DNA from: Chryseobacterium gleum
Lineage (GTDB): Bacteria > Bacteroidota > Bacteroidia > Flavobacteriales > Weeksellaceae
Reading direction: 5' to 3'
Assembly (NCBI RefSeq): GCF_900636535.1
Contig: NZ_LR134289.1
Coordinates: 4,667,001 to 4,731,000 of the forward strand
DNA length: 64,000 nt
Part shown: piece by piece, positions 58,871-64,000 of the stretch
Numbering within the stretch: position 1 is the first letter of the stretch
Layout: every line of letters starts with the position of its first letter
The notes under the pieces: generated by a model
Database searches by the model: none
Told to the model about the DNA's origin: nothing
Seen by the model: only the letters and a program-made list of their open reading frames with translations
Made by a program: the position numbers and the translations under genes

Positions 58871-59943
58871 TAACACTGAAAACATACAACAGAAAAGAAC
58901 TGGGAGATTTTATATCCTCCGGAGATTTTCAGCAATATGATTTTCTTCCGGTTACCAGGCATCGTTCATTGTCTCATATCCAGAATCCAAAAGCATCAGC
59001 TGAAGACACTCTTCTTATTCTGGCTTTCTATGAAGAAAAACTGGTGGGTTATGTGGGGTGTTTTCCAGATCATTTTGAAATTGATGGAAAAAAAATCCGT
59101 TATGCCTGGCTCAGTACATTGTATGTGAATCCGGAATACAGAAAGAAAAGACCGGCAAAAGCATTATTGAAAAAAGTTTTTGAAGAGTACGAAGGAAGAA
59201 TTGCCATTACAGAATTTACCAAAGAAGCAGAGGCACTTTACAATATTATGGGAGTGTTTGAGTATGTTTTTCCTAAAGAAGGAAAGCGCTATTATTTCAG
59301 AACAGATGCTGCTAAAATGATTCCTGAAAAAAAGCCGGGAACGCAATCCCTGAAGCCACTTTTAAAAATTCTGGATGTTACAGCCAATGGACTGATCTCA
59401 ATAAAAAATCTTTCCACACAGAAACCGGATTTCAAATATGAAATGCTGGATAGAATCGATCAGGAAAGTGCTGTTTTCATTAATGGATTTCCTAACAGGC
59501 GTAATGCAGATGAGATTAACATCTTTATAGACAACCCCTGGGTGCTGGAGGGCAAAAAAGATGACCAATACTTTTTTTCGAGTTTTGCCGGGACATTTAA
59601 ATACTTCTGGATTAAAATCTTTGATCAAACCAATAAACTTACATCTTGTTTTCTGTTGCAGCTCCGTGATGGCTATCTTAAAATACCTTATCTTTTTACG
59701 GATAGTAATTCAGATGAGGTTGTCCGTTTTTTAAATTACTTCATCATTACCCATAAAGTGAAAGGCTTCACCTCTTATCAAACCGGATTAAACAAAGCGA
59801 TACAAAACTCAAAAGTATTTTCCCATATCTACGAGCGTGATTTCAGAAGAGAATATCTTTTCCATAAGAACCTTTTGGCATTATTACCCGATAATTTTAA
59901 CCCAAACTATCAGGATGGCGACGGAGATTGTATGATGACGTAA
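58867..59943 (+). CDS. GNAT-family acetyltransferase-like protein
   Basis: 358 residues. N-terminal GNAT domain: GCFPDHFEIDGKKIRYAWLSTLYVNPEYRKKRPAKALLKKV, with the CoA-binding loop degenerated (RKKRPA in place of RxxGxG/A), then a second alpha/beta region (about 200-350) of similar fold. It may be a tandem GNAT (FemAB-like) protein. Translational coupling to a deacetylase gene suggests they modify the same glycan; the substrate is unknown. Confidence 0.72.
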   Translation: MITLKTYNRKELGDFISSGDFQQYDFLPVTRHRSLSHIQNPKASAEDTLLILAFYEEKLVGYVGCFPDHFEIDGKKIRYAWLSTLYVNPEYRKKRPAKALLKKVFEEYEGRIAITEFTKEAEALYNIMGVFEYVFPKEGKRYYFRTDAAKMIPEKKPGTQSLKPLLKILDVTANGLISIKNLSTQKPDFKYEMLDRIDQESAVFINGFPNRRNADEINIFIDNPWVLEGKKDDQYFFSSFAGTFKYFWIKIFDQTNKLTSCFLLQLRDGYLKIPYLFTDSNSDEVVRFLNYFIITHKVKGFTSYQTGLNKAIQNSKVFSHIYERDFRREYLFHKNLLALLPDNFNPNYQDGDGDCMMT

Positions 59944-59990
59944 GTAGAATAAGGTATTATCACTTATCAATTATCATTCATCATTTATAA

Positions 59991-60030
59991 AAAAACAAAC
60001 GCCTGATAATCTTTTCAGGCGTTTGTTTTT
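59991..60030. terminator. Bidirectional terminator
   Basis: AAAAACAAACGCCTGA (59991-60006) pairs with TCAGGCGTTTGTTTTT (60015-60030). Between convergent acetyltransferase and M16 peptidase genes. Confidence 0.85.
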
Positions 60031-62898
60031 TTAATGTCCGAAAATATCTTTCAGACTTACTTCTTTAAATGTTCCCATTTTATTGACGGCTTCCATATCC
60101 AGATTTTCTTTTTTCCCGATAATGGCTGTATTAAACTGCACCGGTTTGATTTCTGTGTGATAGAAATGTTTGATATCTTCAAATTTCAGGCTTTGGATCT
60201 GCTCATAAATATCCTTTCTGAAATCATGATAAATATTAAGCTTTCTCAATCTTAAAGTGTTGAAAAATATATTGTTTCGGGTAACTCTTGTTGAAGCAAT
60301 CTGTTTCAGGGCTGCATTCTTTGCATTTTCAAACTGAATAGGTACTTCAGGAAGTTCTGTCATCAGTTCATTCAGGGTATCCACCGCAATCATCAGTTTG
60401 TCCGGCTGGGTTCCGATATAAGTAGTCACGTAGTCAGGATGGTTAAGCTCAGAATTCGCTGCATAGGAAACATACGCTGAATAGGCGAGACTTTTACTTT
60501 CACGGATCTCCTGGAATACAATCGAAGACAATCCTCTTCCGAAATATTCATTAAATACATTGATCTTTCCAAAATGATTAGGATTCACCTCATTTCCTTT
60601 CCCGATCTTACTCATTTCCATCTGAACCATATCATAATTGATGAAATTGACGTTTCCTCCTGTCGCAGGTTCAGGATATTCCTTGGCATCAGGGATCTTA
60701 AGACTTTCAGGTTCTACATACCTTCCGATATATTCCTTGAAATTTTCAAAGTCTTTACCATAGAAAAATACCTGGTAAGGATATTTGAATAGCTTTTTCA
60801 TTCTGTCTGTAAAAACTTCCGCATTGCTGTTTTCAAGTTCTTCCTTCGAAATAACATCCGTAAAACGTGAATTGCTTCCTAATTTTGTATAGTTGTTCAG
60901 GGCTGTTATAATACGGTTTTTGTCTTTCTTGACAGCCTGGCGGTTTTCCAGTACTGTTCCTACAAATTGGTTATAGATCTCCTGATCAGGTTTTACATCA
61001 TGCATCCAGTGCTGAAGAAGGGCAATTCCCTTTTCAATATTCTCTTCCAGTCCGCTTAAAGATAGGGTCAGCTGATCATTCGTTGTTTTAAAATCATTGC
61101 TGATTCCTATTTTGAAAAACTCTTTTTTCAGATCTTCCGGCGAAAGCGTATCGGTTCCCAAATACTGAAGCAGTTGAGTGGAAATTCCTAAATCTCTGTC
61201 ATGATCACTTCCCATAGGAAAAATAAAATGCAGCTGGGCAATATCGTTGTACTTGTTCCTTACAAAACTTAATTTTTTCCCATTCAGCTGATCAGTGATG
61301 ATTTCTTTCTGATAATCGATAAATTCAGGCTTAATATCCTCAGTTTTATCCGCTAAAATCTCTTTTAAAAACTCAGACTGGGTATCACGGTTAATCTTAA
61401 CAGGAGTGATACCGGGGTTCTCAACTCTGATCAACTTATCATTTACTCCTTTTTCTTTATTGATTACCACATAGTTTTCCCTGAAAAAATCATTGGCAAA
61501 ATTTACTACATCCTCCTTGGTGAAAGAGGCGTATTCATCCATTTCATTCAGTTCCTGTTCCCAGGTTCTTCCTTTTATATAAGAATCATAAAGTGTAGTG
61601 GCGAGTCCTTCTGCGGTTTCAAGCCCTTTCATTCTCTGAAGCTTGAAATCATTGATGATGGCAGGTAGCATCCAATCCGGAAAATCTCCTTTTTTGATCA
61701 GTTCAATTTCATCAAGTACCATATTCTTTGCTTCCTCCAGCGTTTGTGTTTCCTTAGGAACAGCAACGATGGAAAAGTAGCCGTACTGTCTTAATCCCAC
61801 AGAAAAGGCCTGTGCCCATAGCATTTTCTGCGTTTGATTGATATGTAAATCCAATAATCCGGCTTCTCCTCTGTTGCTGAGTATATTGGCTGCAATATCG
61901 GCCAGCATAGCTTCTCTTGTCCCATAGCTTTCCGTTCTCCATGCAATCTGAGTCCGTGGAGTAGTAGGGCTTTTTACTGTTCTTGTGACAATTTCTGTTA
62001 GAGGTTGTTCAATAACAGGGTTCTTTTTAGGAAGTTCTTTATAAGGTAAAGTACCGAAATACTGATCAATCAACTGAATCGTTTTTTCAAAATCAAGATC
62101 TCCCACCAGTACCATGGCATAATTATTAGGAACATAATATTCATCAAAGTACTTGTGAATAGCCTTCATTGAAGGATTTTTCAGATGTTCCGGTTTTCCA
62201 AGGGTGGTTTGCTGTCCGTTAGGATGAGTAGGGAAAAGAGCATCCATCAACTCATAACTTACAAGTCTTGTATCATTGTCCTGTGCTCTGTTGAATTCTT
62301 CGTATACCGACTCCAGCTCAGTATGGAAAAGACGAAGGACAATTTCAGAGAACCTTTCCTTTTCTATTTTCAGCCATTTCTCAAGCTCATTGTTTGGAAT
62401 ATTGTTTTTGTAAACCGTTTCATCAAACCAGGTATGTGCGTTTGTTCCACTTGCTCCCAGAGAAGAAATTGCCTTGTCATACTCATTGGCAATGGCGTAC
62501 TGACTGGCTTCCTGTGAGATTTCATCTATCTTTTTGTAGATTTCCTTTTTCTTCTCAGGATTCTGTTCTGCTTTATGTTCTTCATACAATGCTGAAATCT
62601 GATCAAGAAGTTCCTTTTCTTTTTCCCAGTTCTGGGTTCCTATTTTGGAAGTCCCTTTAAACATCATATGTTCCAGATAATGAGCCAGCCCAGTATTATC
62701 GGCAGGGTCATTATTACTTCCTGTTCTTACCGGAATAAAGGTTTGTATTCTCGGAGCATCAAAATTCTGAGCGAGAAAAACCTTTAATCCATTCTTCAAA
62801 GTATAGATTCGGACGTTATTTTCGTCGTTTGTTACTGTAATATATTCGTAATGGTTTTTATCTGTGTGAACCGTTTCCTTATATTTTCTGTCTGTCAT
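60031..62898 (-). CDS. M16-family zinc metallopeptidase, two-domain form
   Basis: 955 residues. The inverted zinc motif HxxEH is present in LAHYLEHMMFKGT (His73, Glu76, His77) with the distal Glu in the ELESVYEEFNR segment. The second half repeats the M16 fold without a zinc site (FFKIGISNDFKTTNDQLTLSLSGLEE). It is of the pitrilysin/PqqL size class, degrading peptides inside a closed chamber. No signal peptide is visible, so a cytoplasmic location is likely, unlike many exported relatives. Confidence 0.9.
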   Translation of the reverse strand: MTDRKYKETVHTDKNHYEYITVTNDENNVRIYTLKNGLKVFLAQNFDAPRIQTFIPVRTGSNNDPADNTGLAHYLEHMMFKGTSKIGTQNWEKEKELLDQISALYEEHKAEQNPEKKKEIYKKIDEISQEASQYAIANEYDKAISSLGASGTNAHTWFDETVYKNNIPNNELEKWLKIEKERFSEIVLRLFHTELESVYEEFNRAQDNDTRLVSYELMDALFPTHPNGQQTTLGKPEHLKNPSMKAIHKYFDEYYVPNNYAMVLVGDLDFEKTIQLIDQYFGTLPYKELPKKNPVIEQPLTEIVTRTVKSPTTPRTQIAWRTESYGTREAMLADIAANILSNRGEAGLLDLHINQTQKMLWAQAFSVGLRQYGYFSIVAVPKETQTLEEAKNMVLDEIELIKKGDFPDWMLPAIINDFKLQRMKGLETAEGLATTLYDSYIKGRTWEQELNEMDEYASFTKEDVVNFANDFFRENYVVINKEKGVNDKLIRVENPGITPVKINRDTQSEFLKEILADKTEDIKPEFIDYQKEIITDQLNGKKLSFVRNKYNDIAQLHFIFPMGSDHDRDLGISTQLLQYLGTDTLSPEDLKKEFFKIGISNDFKTTNDQLTLSLSGLEENIEKGIALLQHWMHDVKPDQEIYNQFVGTVLENRQAVKKDKNRIITALNNYTKLGSNSRFTDVISKEELENSNAEVFTDRMKKLFKYPYQVFFYGKDFENFKEYIGRYVEPESLKIPDAKEYPEPATGGNVNFINYDMVQMEMSKIGKGNEVNPNHFGKINVFNEYFGRGLSSIVFQEIRESKSLAYSAYVSYAANSELNHPDYVTTYIGTQPDKLMIAVDTLNELMTELPEVPIQFENAKNAALKQIASTRVTRNNIFFNTLRLRKLNIYHDFRKDIYEQIQSLKFEDIKHFYHTEIKPVQFNTAIIGKKENLDMEAVNKMGTFKEVSLKDIFGH

Positions 62899-62939
62899 AT
62901 ATAAAACTCATTTCATTCCTTAGAAACCGGAATGCAGTA

Positions 62940-62947
62940 CAAATGTA
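62940..62947 (-). promoter_or_regulatory. -7 promoter element for the M16 peptidase gene
   Basis: TACATTTG on the minus strand, 41 nt before the start at 62898. Confidence 0.5.
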
Positions 62948-63892
62948 AGGAATCAAAAAAAATGTCAGCTGCTTTTTATCATTATTACATCTATTCTTAT
63001 AGTTGAAAACTTGAATCATCAAAAGAAAACCATTACTATAAGGAGTTTCAGATTAGCAATTACGATTTTCTTTCCCTTTATAATTTCTCACTCCCACGCT
63101 CAAACCCACCCACGCTCCAGCTCCTGCTGCGGGTAGCCATTCCTATCAAGGCTAGGGTAGGAGTCTTTAATAATGAATGATGAATGATGAGTTTCGGGTT
63201 ATTGAGTTTCGGGTTGCCGGGTAGAGCAGTAACATTAGTATTGCGTTCTCAATATTTCTGATTTCTATAGAAAGTGGTTAGTATACGAACATACCTCCAT
63301 TTCCCTTTTGTCATTCCGCAGGAATCCCAACTTCTTTACGAGAGTCTTAAAGGAAGTAAAATGATAGTATAGAGTCTCAGACCTTTTAGCCGTTAGTATT
63401 AGCAATGTCATGCTGAGCTGAGTCGAGGCATTTTACGGGTATAGGAGTTACACCTTATCACTCTATATTATATATATAAGTATACTCTTTAGCATTTCCA
63501 AGGCTTACCGTTCTATATATAGTATAAATGTATATAACAAGAACTCCTTCTCTGTGTCAATCTGCGAGATCTGTGGGCAATCATCACCCCATACATAAAA
63601 ATCAACAATCTCCCTTCATTATATATATATGATAATTCGGCTGTAGCCAAAGCATATATATAGGCTATTTACTTAAAAAAAGCTATTCTATATAATTCTA
63701 TAGACCTTATTTTTCATCCTTCCACACCCCGAAAACCCCGCATCGCGAATCATCCCCTCTCACCCTCTCCAACGCGTAAACTCTCCAACCCTCCAACCCA
63801 ATACCCCAAACAAATGTTTAAAATTTTTCTCCCTGCAATCCAGTGCTTTAAGAGTAAATATTACGAAACGGTAAAATTTATGTTAAATAAAC
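62948..63892. other. Long intergenic region with no convincing gene
   Basis: About 945 bp without a coding-like frame on either strand. It holds AT-rich palindromic words (CTATATATAG, TATATATATA), loose 7-bp-period stretches (AATGATG at 63175-63195; CCAACCC/TCCAACC near 63786), a GGAATGACA-type dispersed motif near 63310 and a TCATGCTGAGCTGAGTCGA word near 63410. It looks like a collection of dispersed intergenic repeats upstream of the strong promoter at 63893. Confidence 0.5.
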
Positions 63893-64000
63893 TTGTTTTG
63901 CGTTGTTAGAAGTTGCTATCTTTGCCCCACTGAAAACGAGAGTAGAACAGTAAGCGCAGAAGAGCTTTTAGGTAAGCAGGAACATTATTTACTTCACAAG
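63893..64000 (+). promoter_or_regulatory. Strong promoter and start of a transcript leaving the window
   Basis: TTGTTTTG (63893-63900) and TATCTTTG (63917-63924) match the -33 and -7 elements well. The following 76 nt have no start codon context or frame that I can support. The promoter strength and GC-balanced leader would suit a stable RNA operon (for example rRNA), but the RNA itself is not in the window. Confidence 0.4.

Overview
The window reads as a chromosomal stretch of a flavobacterium close to Chryseobacterium (Bacteroidota, Weeksellaceae). The evidence is the AT-rich sequence, start codons without Shine-Dalgarno sequences, many TAnnTTTG (-7) promoter elements, and gene families typical of the group (TonB-dependent receptor, S46 dipeptidyl peptidase, Mpl, flavobacterial RNase E/G, type VI secretion subtype iii). 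I did not run any database search; family calls rest on motifs and recall.

Layout. 1-4.2 kb: end of a TonB-dependent receptor, a thioredoxin-like protein, then an HxlR regulator divergent from an oxidoreductase/cupin pair. 4.2-7.2 kb: a glycine betaine/choline-type ABC importer operon with a long leader. 7.7-24 kb: mostly single-gene housekeeping and redox/stress functions (Crp/Fnr, DoxX, AhpD-like, aldo/keto reductases, DJ-1-like, nitronate monooxygenase, Mpl, acyltransferase, Nudix, OsmC). 24.4-26.7 kb: RNase E/G, a 29-residue very basic protein, and an HU-type protein.

27-49 kb is the accessory heart of the window: a Bacteroidota type VI secretion (T6SSiii) locus. It opens with a divergent LuxR-type response regulator whose phospho-acceptor position is Glu. 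It continues with membrane/periplasmic components (TssO-like, PKD protein, TssR), four almost identical Hcp (TssD) genes, two VgrG genes, ClpV and a lytic transglycosylase. Two effector modules are visible: a metzincin-like protease followed by a candidate lipoprotein immunity gene and a decayed copy of it, and a PAAR-like/lipase fusion followed by an ankyrin lipoprotein. Sheath (TssB/C), baseplate (TssE/F/G/K) and TssN genes are absent, so the machine must be completed elsewhere. The most striking non-coding signal is a tandem 16-bp dyad, GTCGTA-N4-TACGAC, repeated every 21 bp. It lies exactly 50 nt upstream of the -7 element of every hcp gene, and I saw it nowhere else in the locus.

49.3-62.9 kb: polA, small envelope/lipoprotein genes, an Imm22-like orphan immunity protein, an MgtC-family protein, an NlpE-like lipoprotein, an S46 peptidase with a DPP11-type specificity residue, a polysaccharide deacetylase/acetyltransferase pair and an M16 peptidase. 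The last 1.1 kb has no convincing gene; it ends in a strong promoter for something beyond the window.

The intergenic DNA is rich in dispersed palindromes and, unusually, in tandem arrays with a 7-bp period, one of them 22 perfect copies long directly in front of an OsmC-family gene.
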